A stretch of DNA of 64,000 nt from Pseudomonas cichorii. Its GTDB lineage: Bacteria > Pseudomonadota > Gammaproteobacteria > Pseudomonadales > Pseudomonadaceae. The notes below the pieces were generated by a model that saw only the letters and a program-made list of their open reading frames with translations, was not told the origin of the DNA and did no database searches. The position numbers were made by a program, and so were the translations under genes. Each line of letters begins with the position of its first letter. Position 1 is the first letter of the stretch. The stretch covers positions 80,289 through 144,288 of the forward strand of contig NZ_RBRE01000103.1 of the NCBI RefSeq assembly GCF_003700275.1, written 5' to 3'. Below, piece by piece: positions 18,518-26,756 of the stretch.

Positions 18518-20149
18518 ATGACGCGCTACATCTTCGTCACGGGCGGTGTTGTTTCTTCATTGGGGAAAGGCATTGCCTCGGCTTCATTGGCGGCCATCCT
18601 GGAGGCGAGGGGACTTAAGGTCACCATGCTCAAGCTGGACCCCTACATCAACGTGGATCCAGGGACCATGAGTCCTTTCCAGCACGGTGAAGTGTTCGTC
18701 ACCCACGACGGCGCCGAAACCGACCTGGACCTTGGCCACTATGAGCGGTTCATCCGCACCACCATGACCCAGAACAACAACTTCACCACTGGCCGTGTGT
18801 ACGAACACGTCCTGCGCAAAGAGCGCCGTGGTGATTATCTGGGCGCGACCATCCAGGTCATTCCGCACATCACCGACGAAATCAAGCGCCGCATCATCAA
18901 GGGCGCCGGCGATGCCGACGTCGCGCTGGTCGAGATCGGCGGTACGGTTGGCGACATCGAATCGCAACCGTTCCTCGAAGCCATCCGCCAGTTGCGCGTC
19001 GAGATCGGTGCCAAGCGCGCGATGCTGATGCACCTGACGCTGGTTCCGTACATCGCCACCGCTGGCGAAACCAAGACCAAGCCTACCCAGCACTCGGTCA
19101 AGGAACTGCGCTCCATCGGCCTGCAGCCTGACGTGCTGATCTGCCGCTCCGACCATCACGTCGATGTGTCTTCGCGTCGCAAGATCGCGCTGTTCACCAA
19201 CGTTGAAGAGCGTGCGGTGATTTCCCTGGAAGACGCCGACACCATCTACAAGATCCCGGGCATGCTTCACGCCCAGGGCCTGGACGATTTCGTCGTCGAG
19301 CGTTTCGGTCTGCAATGCAATGGCGCGGACCTGTCCGAATGGGACAAGGTGGTCGATGCCAAGCTCAACCCTGAGCACGAAGTCACCATCGCGATGGTCG
19401 GCAAGTACATGGAACTGCTCGACGCCTACAAGTCGTTGATCGAAGCCATGAGCCACGCCGGTATCACCAATCGCACCAAGGTCAACCTGCGCTATATCGA
19501 TTCCGAAGACATCGAGAACCAGGGCACCAGCCTGCTCGAAGGCGTCGACGCGATCCTGGTTCCTGGCGGTTTCGGCCTGCGCGGTGTCGAAGGCAAGATC
19601 ACTGCCGTGCAATTCGCTCGCGAGAACAAGGTTCCTTACCTGGGTATCTGCCTGGGCATGCAAGTGGCGGTCATCGAGTTCGCGCGTAACGTGCTGGGCT
19701 GGAAAGACGCCAACTCCACCGAGTTCGATCGTACCAGCGCGCATGCCGTGGTCGGTCTGATCACCGAGTGGGAAGATGCTACCGGTGCAGTTGAAACCCG
19801 TACCGAAAGCTCCGACCTGGGCGGCACCATGCGTCTGGGTGCACAGGAATGCCAGCTCGAAGCCGGTTCCCTGGTTCACGATTGCTACGCCAGCGACGTG
19901 ATCGTCGAGCGTCATCGCCATCGTTATGAAGTGAATAACAGGTTGCTGCCGCAACTGATCGAAGCCGGCCTGAAAATTTCCGGTCGCTCCGGTGACGGCG
20001 CGCTGGTCGAAGTGGTCGAGGCTCCGGATCATCCATGGTTCGTGGCTTGCCAGTTCCACCCTGAGTTCACCTCGACGCCTCGCGACGGCCATCCGCTGTT
20101 CAGCGGCTTCGTCAAGGCGGCACTGGCTCAACATCAGAAGAACGCCTGA
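18518..20149 (+). CDS. pyrG: CTP synthase
   Basis: CTP synthase aminates UTP to CTP using glutamine and ATP. The 543-residue enzyme has an N-terminal amidoligase domain (about 1-265; FVTGGVVSSLGKGIAS P-loop-like start and KLDPYINVDPGTMSP). The C-terminal class I glutamine amidotransferase domain has the nucleophile cysteine in YLGICLGMQ and the His-Glu pair in FHPEFTSTP. kdsA follows 15 bases downstream, so CTP supply and Kdo synthesis (which uses CTP for activation) are probably co-transcribed. Confidence 0.97.
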   Translation: MTRYIFVTGGVVSSLGKGIASASLAAILEARGLKVTMLKLDPYINVDPGTMSPFQHGEVFVTHDGAETDLDLGHYERFIRTTMTQNNNFTTGRVYEHVLRKERRGDYLGATIQVIPHITDEIKRRIIKGAGDADVALVEIGGTVGDIESQPFLEAIRQLRVEIGAKRAMLMHLTLVPYIATAGETKTKPTQHSVKELRSIGLQPDVLICRSDHHVDVSSRRKIALFTNVEERAVISLEDADTIYKIPGMLHAQGLDDFVVERFGLQCNGADLSEWDKVVDAKLNPEHEVTIAMVGKYMELLDAYKSLIEAMSHAGITNRTKVNLRYIDSEDIENQGTSLLEGVDAILVPGGFGLRGVEGKITAVQFARENKVPYLGICLGMQVAVIEFARNVLGWKDANSTEFDRTSAHAVVGLITEWEDATGAVETRTESSDLGGTMRLGAQECQLEAGSLVHDCYASDVIVERHRHRYEVNNRLLPQLIEAGLKISGRSGDGALVEVVEAPDHPWFVACQFHPEFTSTPRDGHPLFSGFVKAALAQHQKNA

Positions 20150-20164
20150 CGGGGATATCAGAAC

Positions 20165-21010
20165 ATGGCTCAGAAAATCATCCGTGTAGGCTCGATCGAG
20201 ATTGCCAACGACAAGCCAATGGTCTTGTTCGGCGGCATGAACGTCCTCGAATCCCGGGACATGGCCATGCAGGTCTGTGAGGAATATGTGCGGGTTACCG
20301 AAAAACTCGGTATCCCGTATGTGTTCAAGGCCAGCTTCGACAAGGCCAACCGCTCTTCGGTCACGTCCTATCGCGGGCCGGGCCTGGAAGCAGGCATGCG
20401 GATCTTTGAAGAAATCAAGAAGACCTTCAATGTCCCGCTGATCACTGACGTGCACGAGCCCGAGCAGGCTGCGGTGGTCGCCGAAGTCTGCGACATCATC
20501 CAGTTGCCGGCATTCCTGTCGCGCCAGACGGACCTTGTCGTTGCCATGGCGAAGACTGGTGCGGTAATCAACATCAAGAAAGCCCAGTTCCTTGCGCCTC
20601 AGGAAATGAAACACATCCTGAACAAGTGCGAAGAGGCCGGTAATGATCAATTGATCCTGTGCGAGCGTGGTTCCAGCTTCGGTTACAACAACCTGGTAGT
20701 GGACATGCTCGGCTTCGGCATCATGAAGCAGTTCGAGTACCCGGTATTCTTCGACGTGACCCATTCCCTGCAGATGCCGGGTGGCCGCGCCGACTCCGCC
20801 GGTGGACGTCGGGCCCAGGTTCTGGAACTGGCCAAGGCCGGTATCAGTCAGAATCTGGCCGGACTGTTCCTCGAAGCGCATCCCGATCCGGACAACGCCA
20901 AATGCGATGGCCCTTGCGCCTTGCGTCTGGACAAGCTGGAGCCGTTCCTGGCCCAGCTCAAGTCCCTGGATGAGCTTGTTAAAAGTTTTCCGGCTGTCGA
21001 GACCGCTTGA
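20165..21010 (+). CDS. kdsA: 3-deoxy-8-phosphooctulonate synthase (Kdo-8-P synthase)
   Basis: KdsA condenses phosphoenolpyruvate and arabinose 5-phosphate to Kdo-8-phosphate for the LPS inner core. The 281-residue TIM-barrel protein shows FGGMNVLESRDMA, FKASFDKANRSS, the PITDVHEP-type LITDVHEPEQA block, QLPAFLSRQTDL and the C-terminal EAHPDPDNAKCDGPCAL. It sits between pyrG and eno, and eno's glycolytic reaction produces PEP, one of its substrates. A hairpin follows the stop. Confidence 0.97.
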   Translation: MAQKIIRVGSIEIANDKPMVLFGGMNVLESRDMAMQVCEEYVRVTEKLGIPYVFKASFDKANRSSVTSYRGPGLEAGMRIFEEIKKTFNVPLITDVHEPEQAAVVAEVCDIIQLPAFLSRQTDLVVAMAKTGAVINIKKAQFLAPQEMKHILNKCEEAGNDQLILCERGSSFGYNNLVVDMLGFGIMKQFEYPVFFDVTHSLQMPGGRADSAGGRRAQVLELAKAGISQNLAGLFLEAHPDPDNAKCDGPCALRLDKLEPFLAQLKSLDELVKSFPAVETA

Positions 21011-21036
21011 GTCCGGTTCTCCGGTAAAGTGCCGTT

Positions 21037-21060
21037 CCCCCGACCCGGTGTCGGGGGTTG
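21037..21060 (+). terminator. Hairpin after kdsA
   Basis: CCCCCGA (21037-21043) pairs with TCGGGGG (21051-21057) around a CCCGGTG loop, followed by TTGTCTCGTTC. The T-run is poor, so it may be a weak terminator between pyrG-kdsA and eno. Confidence 0.5.
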
Positions 21061-21151
21061 TCTCGTTCAGGCCTGCCCTGTTTCTCGCCTGACAGCGATA
21101 ATCGTTTTTCCCAGCTGCGTCGTTTTCGTCAATCTTGGAGTGTTTACAACA

Positions 21152-22441
21152 ATGGCAAAAATCGTCGACATCAAAGGTCGTGAAGTTCTCGACTCCCGTG
21201 GCAATCCCACCGTGGAAGCAGATGTGCTCCTCGATAACGGCATCATCGGCAGTGCATGCGCGCCGTCCGGTGCTTCAACCGGCTCGCGCGAAGCGCTCGA
21301 GCTGCGTGATGGCGACAAGAGCCGTTACCTGGGCAAGGGTGTTCTCAAGGCAGTAGCCAACATCAATGGTCCGATCCGCGATCTGCTGCTGGGCAAGGAC
21401 CCGGTTGACCAGAAAGCGCTGGATCAGGCAATGATCAAGCTGGACGGTACCGAGAACAAGGCAAGCCTGGGCGCCAACGCAATCCTCGCTGTGTCCCTGG
21501 CTGCCGCCAAGGCCGCTGCACAGGATCAGGACCTGCCGCTGTACGCTCACATCGCCAACCTCAATGGCACACCGGGCGTCTACTCGATGCCGGTCCCGAT
21601 GATGAACATCATCAACGGTGGCGAGCATGCCGATAACAACATCGACATCCAGGAGTTCATGGTTCAGCCGGTTGGCGCCAAGACCTTCTCCGATGCGATG
21701 CGCATGGGCACCGAGATTTTCCATCACCTCAAGGCTGTCCTGAAGGCCCGTGGCCTGAACACTGCAGTCGGCGACGAAGGTGGTTTCGCACCTAACCTGG
21801 CTTCCAACGAAGACGCTCTGGGCGCCATCGCTGAAGCTGTGGCCAATGCCGGTTACAAACTGGGCACCGACGTGACTCTGGCACTGGACTGCGCTGCCAG
21901 CGAGTTCTACGAAGACGGCAAATACAACCTGTCCGGTGAAGGCCATTCCTTCGACTCGGCCGGTTTTGCCGACTACCTGGCCGGTCTGACCCAGCGCTAC
22001 CCGATCATCTCCATCGAAGACGGTCTGGACGAGTCCGACTGGGCTGGCTGGAAAGTCCTCACCGACAAGATCGGCGACAAGGTGCAACTGGTTGGCGACG
22101 ACCTGTTCGTGACCAACACCAAGATCCTGAAAGAAGGCATCGACAAGAACATCGCCAACTCGATCCTGATCAAGTTCAACCAGATCGGCACCCTGACCGA
22201 AACCCTGGAAGCCATCCAGATGGCCAAGGCTGCCGGTTACACTGCAGTGATCTCGCACCGCTCCGGTGAAACCGAAGATTCCACCATTGCCGACCTGGCA
22301 GTGGGTACTTCGGCTGGCCAGATCAAGACCGGTTCGCTGTGCCGCTCCGACCGCGTTTCCAAGTACAACCAATTGCTGCGTATCGAAGAGCAACTGGGCG
22401 CCAAGGCCGTGTACCGTGGTCGCGAAGAGTTTCGCGGCTGA
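21152..22441 (+). CDS. eno: Enolase (2-phosphoglycerate dehydratase)
   Basis: Enolase converts 2-phosphoglycerate to phosphoenolpyruvate. The protein has 429 residues from ATG 21152 and has all family blocks: EVLDSRGNPTVE, GASTGSREALELRDGD, the metal/catalytic region GDEGGFAPNL, ISIEDGLDESDW, and the signature ILIKFNQIGTLTET. SHRSGETEDSTIADLAV follows. Codon use is strongly biased towards C/G-ending codons, as expected for a highly expressed gene. A longer upstream frame exists but the MAKIVDIKGREVLDSRG start is standard. Confidence 0.98.
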   Translation: MAKIVDIKGREVLDSRGNPTVEADVLLDNGIIGSACAPSGASTGSREALELRDGDKSRYLGKGVLKAVANINGPIRDLLLGKDPVDQKALDQAMIKLDGTENKASLGANAILAVSLAAAKAAAQDQDLPLYAHIANLNGTPGVYSMPVPMMNIINGGEHADNNIDIQEFMVQPVGAKTFSDAMRMGTEIFHHLKAVLKARGLNTAVGDEGGFAPNLASNEDALGAIAEAVANAGYKLGTDVTLALDCAASEFYEDGKYNLSGEGHSFDSAGFADYLAGLTQRYPIISIEDGLDESDWAGWKVLTDKIGDKVQLVGDDLFVTNTKILKEGIDKNIANSILIKFNQIGTLTETLEAIQMAKAAGYTAVISHRSGETEDSTIADLAVGTSAGQIKTGSLCRSDRVSKYNQLLRIEEQLGAKAVYRGREEFRG

Positions 22442-22538
22442 GTCGTAGATGGTAAAAGACAACGGGTGCTGCAGAAAAAGCCGGCCATGCCGACATATCT
22501 GCAGCCCTGATGCGGACGCTCCGCTGTAATCAGGAGTG

Positions 22539-22566
22539 ATTGAGCCTGGCTTATGTCAGGCTCAAT
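22539..22566 (+). terminator. Inverted repeat in the eno-ftsB gap
   Basis: ATTGAGCCTG and CAGGCTCAAT are perfect 10-base arms around an 8-base loop, about 100 bases after the eno stop. There is no T-run directly after it. It could stabilise the eno mRNA 3' end, act as a factor-dependent terminator, or bind a regulator. The rest of 22442-22629 shows nothing I recognise. Confidence 0.45.
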
Positions 22567-22629
22567 GCCCTCAGTCGATTGTTCATATTGTTGGCTCTGC
22601 AGTCTTTTTTACTGGGTACCTGATATTTC

Positions 22630-22908
22630 ATGCGCAGTCCTAACTGGTTGTTCCTCATCCTGATCCTGCTGCTTGGTGGTCTTCAGTATCGCCTGTGGGT
22701 GGGTAATGGAAGCCTGGCGCAAGTGGCCAGCCTGACCGAGCAAATTGCCGAGCAGCATGCCGAAAACGAAATCCTGCTTGAGCGAAACCGCGTTCTGGAT
22801 GCTGAGGTCATGGAACTGAAAAAGGGCCTTGAAACCGTTGAAGAACGTGCCCGCCATGAGCTTGGCATGGTCAAGGATGGCGAAACCCTCTATCAGTTGG
22901 CGCAATGA
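22630..22908 (+). CDS. ftsB: Cell division protein FtsB
   Basis: FtsB is a small bitopic membrane protein of the divisome that forms a complex with FtsL and FtsQ. The 92-residue product has a single N-terminal membrane helix (WLFLILILLLGGLQYRLW), then a leucine-zipper-like coiled coil (about residues 32-75, with many E/L/A heptad positions), and ends with the conserved ARHELGMVKDGETLYQL. The eno-ftsB-ispD order is the usual one in gamma-proteobacteria. Confidence 0.95.
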   Translation: MRSPNWLFLILILLLGGLQYRLWVGNGSLAQVASLTEQIAEQHAENEILLERNRVLDAEVMELKKGLETVEERARHELGMVKDGETLYQLAQ

Positions 22909-22918
22909 CGTTGGTGCA

Positions 22919-23626
22919 ATGAAAGAATTCCTTCCTGCCTTCTGGGCAGTGATTCCTGCAGCGGGCATTGGTGCTCGCATGGCAGCGGACCGTCCCAAGC
23001 AATATCTGCAACTGGGCGGCCTGACCATTCTTGAACACAGCCTGCTCTGTTTTCTCGATCACCCCCGGCTCAAGGGCCTGGTGATCAGTCTGGCTGTGGA
23101 CGATCCCTATTGGCCAACCCTGCCTTGCGCCCTGGACTCACGCATTCAGCGTGTGGATGGCGGCAAGGAGCGTTCGGACTCGGTACTCAATGCCTTGTTG
23201 CATCTGCATGCCCATGGCGCAAGCGATGACGACTGGGTGCTGGTCCACGATGCTGCACGGCCCAATCTGGCGCGCAGCGATCTGGACAACCTGCTGGGTG
23301 AACTGGCGGACGATCCGGTGGGCGGCCTGCTGGCGGTGCCGGCCCGCGATACCCTCAAGCGTGCGGACGAACACGGCCGTGTTGCGCAAACAGTTGATCG
23401 CAGCCTGATCTGGCAGGCCTATACGCCGCAGATGTTTCGTCTGGGTGCCTTGCACCGGGCGCTGGCCGACAGTCAGGTATCGAACGTCAGTATTACCGAC
23501 GAGGCCTCGGCCATCGAGTGGGCAGGGCAGTCGCCGCGTCTGATCGAAGGTCGCTCCGACAACATCAAGGTCACCCGCCCCGAAGACCTTGAATGGTTGC
23601 GTCAGCGCCGTTCGTTGGGCAACTAA
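22919..23626 (+). CDS. ispD: 2-C-methyl-D-erythritol 4-phosphate cytidylyltransferase
   Basis: IspD transfers CMP from CTP to MEP in the MEP pathway. The 235-residue protein has the nucleotide-binding glycine-rich start VIPAAGIGARMAADRPKQYL. VHDAARPNL is in the middle and EGRSDNIKVTRPEDL is at the C-terminus. ATG 22919 gives the normal length. Its TAA shares bases with the TAG of the convergent LysR gene. ispF lies about 3 kb further on, whereas in many genera ispD and ispF are adjacent; here the formaldehyde locus separates them. Confidence 0.96.
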   Translation: MKEFLPAFWAVIPAAGIGARMAADRPKQYLQLGGLTILEHSLLCFLDHPRLKGLVISLAVDDPYWPTLPCALDSRIQRVDGGKERSDSVLNALLHLHAHGASDDDWVLVHDAARPNLARSDLDNLLGELADDPVGGLLAVPARDTLKRADEHGRVAQTVDRSLIWQAYTPQMFRLGALHRALADSQVSNVSITDEASAIEWAGQSPRLIEGRSDNIKVTRPEDLEWLRQRRSLGN

Positions 23627-24519
23627 GTCTGGTATTCGCTGCGCATCGCCAGTCCGTCCTTCAGATAGTCGACCAGCTTGCGCACCTTGGGTGACAAGTG
23701 GCGCTGTTGCGGATACAGCGCCCAGACGGCGGTATTGGGTGGTTGATGAGCTTCGAGCAGCGAAACCAGCGCTCCGCTTTTCAGATGCTCCAGCACGTAG
23801 TAGTCCGGCAGCTGGCACAGGCCAACGCCATGCAGCGCTGCGTCCAGTACGGCCTGCCCGCTGTTGCAGCGCCAGTTGCCCTGCACCCGCTGGGAAATCT
23901 CTCTCCCGTCCTGGCGCAGCAGCCAGGTGTCACTGCCGCCGATCAGGCAATTATGGCGACTCAATTCCGACAGGCTATGAGGCCGGCCATAACGCTCCAG
24001 ATAGGACGGCGAGGCACACAGGTACATACGCCGTGGCGCCAGCCGGGTGGCGACCAAACGTGAATCCTGTAGCCGACCCAGGCGAATTGCCAGGTCCATC
24101 CCTTCGTGAACCAGATCCAGAGTGTGATTGCTCAGTTCTATATCCACACGCAGGTGCGGATACAGATCCATGAAGCGCGTGACCAGTGGCGTGATGAAAC
24201 GCTCGCCATAGGCCACGGCACAGGTCATGCGTAACAGGCCTTTCGGTTCGCTGGTCAGATCGCCCACCGCGCGCAACGCTTCTTCGCGGCCATCCTGCAG
24301 GCGCTGACAATGATGCAGAAAGGTCTGGCCGGCTTCGGTCAGGGCTACGCGCCGGGTGCTGCGATACAGCAAGCGGGTTTGCAGGCGCTCTTCAAGGCGC
24401 ACGATCTGTCGACTGATGTGCGAGGAGGAAACGCCCAGGCGTTGCGCTGCTGCCGTGAACTGCCCGCATTCGGCGACCGCGACGAACTCATCCAGACCTT
24501 CCCAGCGATTGGTGTACAT
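23623..24519 (-). CDS. gfnR: LysR-family regulator, probably of the formaldehyde detoxification genes
   Basis: The 298-residue protein has an N-terminal winged helix-turn-helix (FVAVAECGQFTAAAQRLGVSSSHISRQIVRLEERL, given here as its first and last parts: FVAVAECGQFTAAAQRLG and HISRQIVRLEERL). A LysR substrate-binding domain follows. It is divergent from adhC with 105 bases between the starts, the usual arrangement for a LysR regulator and its target. From memory, P. aeruginosa has a LysR activator (GfnR) at this position that controls adhC-fghA, so I give that symbol tentatively. Its stop codon overlaps that of ispD on the other strand. Confidence 0.8.
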   Translation of the reverse strand: MYTNRWEGLDEFVAVAECGQFTAAAQRLGVSSSHISRQIVRLEERLQTRLLYRSTRRVALTEAGQTFLHHCQRLQDGREEALRAVGDLTSEPKGLLRMTCAVAYGERFITPLVTRFMDLYPHLRVDIELSNHTLDLVHEGMDLAIRLGRLQDSRLVATRLAPRRMYLCASPSYLERYGRPHSLSELSRHNCLIGGSDTWLLRQDGREISQRVQGNWRCNSGQAVLDAALHGVGLCQLPDYYVLEHLKSGALVSLLEAHQPPNTAVWALYPQQRHLSPKVRKLVDYLKDGLAMRSEYQT

Positions 24520-24561
24520 CGATTATCCCTGTACGGCAATAATGTTTTGCTTTTGCTCGGA

Positions 24562-24590
24562 TTACTCGTCGCAAGGCACTGTACTACACT
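24562..24590 (+). promoter_or_regulatory. Candidate promoter for adhC
   Basis: TTACTC (24562-24567) and TACACT (24585-24590) are spaced by 17 bases, 35 bases before the adhC start. Both boxes are imperfect, as is common for promoters that need an activator. The region between the LysR start and this -35 box is where the regulator would bind. Confidence 0.45.
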
Positions 24591-24624
24591 CCAGACCTTG
24601 TTTTTATCTCGCTGGAGAAGATCG

Positions 24625-25737
24625 ATGATCAAGTCGCGTGCTGCTGTTGCCTTTGAAGCCAAGAAGCCATTGGAAATCGTCGAAATCGATGTCGCCATGC
24701 CCAAGGCTGGGGAAGTGCTGCTGCGCGTCGTGGCTTCAGGCGTTTGTCACACGGACGCCTACACGCTGTCCGGCGCCGACCCGGAAGGCATCTTCCCGGC
24801 GATCCTCGGCCATGAAGGCGGGGCGATTGTCGAGGCTATCGGCGAAGGCGTTACCTCGGTTGCGGTCGGTGATCATGTGATCCCGCTGTACACGCCGGAG
24901 TGCCGTCAGTGCAAATTCTGCCGGTCGGGCAAAACCAACCTCTGCCAGTCGATCCGTGCGACTCAGGGCAAAGGCCTGATGCCGGATGGTACTGCACGCT
25001 TTTCCTACAACGGTCAGCCGATTTTCCACTACATGGGTACTTCGACCTTTTCCGAATACACCGTGCTGCCAGAAATCTCGGTCGCCAAGATCCAGAAAGA
25101 CGCGCCGCTGGAAAAAGTCTGCCTGCTGGGTTGCGGTGTCACCACCGGGATCGGCGCGGTACTGAATACCGCCAAGGTGAAACCGGGTGATACCGTAGCG
25201 ATCTTCGGTCTGGGCGGCATCGGTCTGTCGGCCGTCATCGGTGCTGTCAAGGCCAAGGCTGCGCGGATCATCGCCATTGACATCAACCCGGCCAAGTTCG
25301 AGATCGCCAAGCAGTTGGGTGCAACCGATTGCGTGAACCCGAAAGACTTCGATCGCCCGATCCAGGACGTGATCGTCGACATGACCGATGGCGGTGTTGA
25401 TTTCTCCTTCGAGTGCATCGGCAATGTGCAACTGATGCGCGCCGCTCTCGAGAGCTGCCACAAGGGCTGGGGCGAGTCGGTAATCATCGGCGTGGCCGGT
25501 GCCGGCCAGGAAATCGCTACCCGTCCATTCCAGTTGGTGACCGGTCGCGTCTGGCGCGGTTCGGCATTTGGTGGTGTTCGCGGTCGTACCGAGCTGCCGA
25601 GCTATGTCGACATGTCGCAAAACGGCGAAATCCCGCTGGATACTTTCATCACCCACACCATGGGCCTGGAAGATATCAACAAGGCATTCGACCTGATGCA
25701 CGAAGGCAAAAGCATTCGTTCCGTCATCCATTTTTGA
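24625..25737 (+). CDS. adhC: S-(hydroxymethyl)glutathione dehydrogenase / class III alcohol dehydrogenase
   Basis: This zinc enzyme oxidises S-hydroxymethylglutathione, the spontaneous adduct of formaldehyde and glutathione, to S-formylglutathione with NAD. The 370-residue protein shows the catalytic zinc site GVCHTDAYTLSG and GHEGGAIVEAIGEG. The four-cysteine structural zinc site is in CRQCKFCRSGKTNLC, and the Rossmann motif is FGLGGIGLSAVIG. ATG 24625 follows GGAGAAG. fghA, the next enzyme, is downstream. The divergent LysR gene is the likely regulator. Confidence 0.96.
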   Translation: MIKSRAAVAFEAKKPLEIVEIDVAMPKAGEVLLRVVASGVCHTDAYTLSGADPEGIFPAILGHEGGAIVEAIGEGVTSVAVGDHVIPLYTPECRQCKFCRSGKTNLCQSIRATQGKGLMPDGTARFSYNGQPIFHYMGTSTFSEYTVLPEISVAKIQKDAPLEKVCLLGCGVTTGIGAVLNTAKVKPGDTVAIFGLGGIGLSAVIGAVKAKAARIIAIDINPAKFEIAKQLGATDCVNPKDFDRPIQDVIVDMTDGGVDFSFECIGNVQLMRAALESCHKGWGESVIIGVAGAGQEIATRPFQLVTGRVWRGSAFGGVRGRTELPSYVDMSQNGEIPLDTFITHTMGLEDINKAFDLMHEGKSIRSVIHF

Positions 25738-25742
25738 GTGAT

Positions 25743-25810
25743 AGCAGCAAGCTGCAAGCCATAAGCGGCAAGAGAGCGTACGACTTTCTTGCCGCTTGAA
25801 GCTTGCTGCT
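25743..25810. repeat. Long two-part inverted repeat between adhC and fghA
   Basis: AGCAGCAAGCT (25743-25753) pairs perfectly with AGCTTGCTGCT (25800-25810). Inside it, AAGCGGCAAG (25763-25772) pairs with CTTGCCGCTT (25788-25797). Together these form a 21-bp interrupted stem. The AAGCTGCAAGC/GCTTGAAGC wording resembles an intergenic repeat that I recall as common in fluorescent pseudomonads. It lies right after the adhC stop and before the fghA ribosome site (TGGGAGC). Confidence 0.7.
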
Positions 25811-25831
25811 TGAAGCTGGGAGCTAATATCT

Positions 25832-26677
25832 ATGCCTCTGGAAAATCTTTCCTGCCAGAAAAGCTTCGGCGGCTGGCTCAAGCGTTACAAGCATCACTCG
25901 GCAGTCCTGGGCTGCGACATGGTGTTTGCGGTCTACCTGCCACCTCAGGCTGAGCAGGGCGGCAAGTTGCCGGTGCTGTACTGGCTGTCCGGTCTGACCT
26001 GCAACGACGAGAACTTCATGCAGAAAGCGGCGGCCCAGCGGGTTGCTGCCGAGCTGGGGTTGATTCTGGTTGCACCCGATACCAGCCCGCGTGGCGCGGA
26101 TGTCCCCGATGATGCTGATGGCGCCTGGGACTTTGGCCTTGGCGCAGGCTTTTACCTGAATGCCACGGCGCAACCCTGGGCCGAGCATTATCGGATGCAC
26201 GACTATGTGGTGAATGAACTGCCAGCTCTGGTCGAGGAGCACTTTCCTGCGTCTCAGGCGCGCGGGATCAGCGGTCATTCGATGGGTGGGCATGGCGCGC
26301 TGGTGTGTGCCTTGCGCAATCCAGGGCGCTACCAGTCGGTTTCGGCATTTTCGCCGATCAGCAATCCGATGGATTGTCCCTGGGGGCAGAAGGCTTTCTC
26401 GCATTATCTGGGTGAGGATCGTTCACGCTGGCGCGAGTGGGATGCGACGGTGTTGATTGCCGACGCGAGCGAAAAGCTGCCGATCCTGGTGGATCAGGGC
26501 GACCGCGATGACTTCCTGGTCAATCAACTCAAGCCCGAAGCGCTGGTGCAGGCCGCCAAAGCCGCGCAGCATCCGCTGACCCTGAGAATGCAGCCTGGCT
26601 ATGACCACAGCTACTTTTTCATTGCCAGCTTCATCGAGGATCATCTGCGCCATCATGCGGCGGCCCTGCAGGCATGA
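25832..26677 (+). CDS. fghA: S-formylglutathione hydrolase
   Basis: FghA hydrolyses S-formylglutathione to formate and glutathione, which completes the formaldehyde detoxification started by AdhC. The 281-residue alpha/beta hydrolase (esterase D family) has the nucleophile serine in ISGHSMGGHGAL. The acid lies in LVDQGDRDDFL and the catalytic histidine in MQPGYDHSYFFI. Family blocks KSFGGWLKRYKHHS-like (QKSFGGWLKRYKHHS) and YWLSGLTCNDENFMQKA are present. A terminator hairpin follows. Confidence 0.96.
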   Translation: MPLENLSCQKSFGGWLKRYKHHSAVLGCDMVFAVYLPPQAEQGGKLPVLYWLSGLTCNDENFMQKAAAQRVAAELGLILVAPDTSPRGADVPDDADGAWDFGLGAGFYLNATAQPWAEHYRMHDYVVNELPALVEEHFPASQARGISGHSMGGHGALVCALRNPGRYQSVSAFSPISNPMDCPWGQKAFSHYLGEDRSRWREWDATVLIADASEKLPILVDQGDRDDFLVNQLKPEALVQAAKAAQHPLTLRMQPGYDHSYFFIASFIEDHLRHHAAALQA

Positions 26678-26725
26678 CTGTCAGTTTTTCGGACAGGCCC
26701 TAACTTGCGCCAAAGCAGGTAGAAT

Positions 26726-26755
26726 CACGCCCTGACTTTTTTCAGGGCGTTTTTC
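26726..26755 (+). terminator. Terminator hairpin abutting the ispF start codon
   Basis: CGCCCTGA (26728-26735) and TCAGGGCG (26742-26749) form an 8-bp stem with a six-base loop, followed by TTTTT. The T-run ends two bases before the ispF ATG. It looks like the fghA terminator. The only ribosome-site-like bases for ispF (AGGG, 26744-26747) lie in its right arm. TAGAAT at 26720-26725 could be a -10 box, but no good -35 box is visible. Confidence 0.7.
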
Positions 26756-26756
26756 T

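Noticed and set aside
18584..20881. 765-codon minus-strand frame opposite pyrG and kdsA
   Set aside because: It covers two conserved plus-strand genes and shows no protein family feature.
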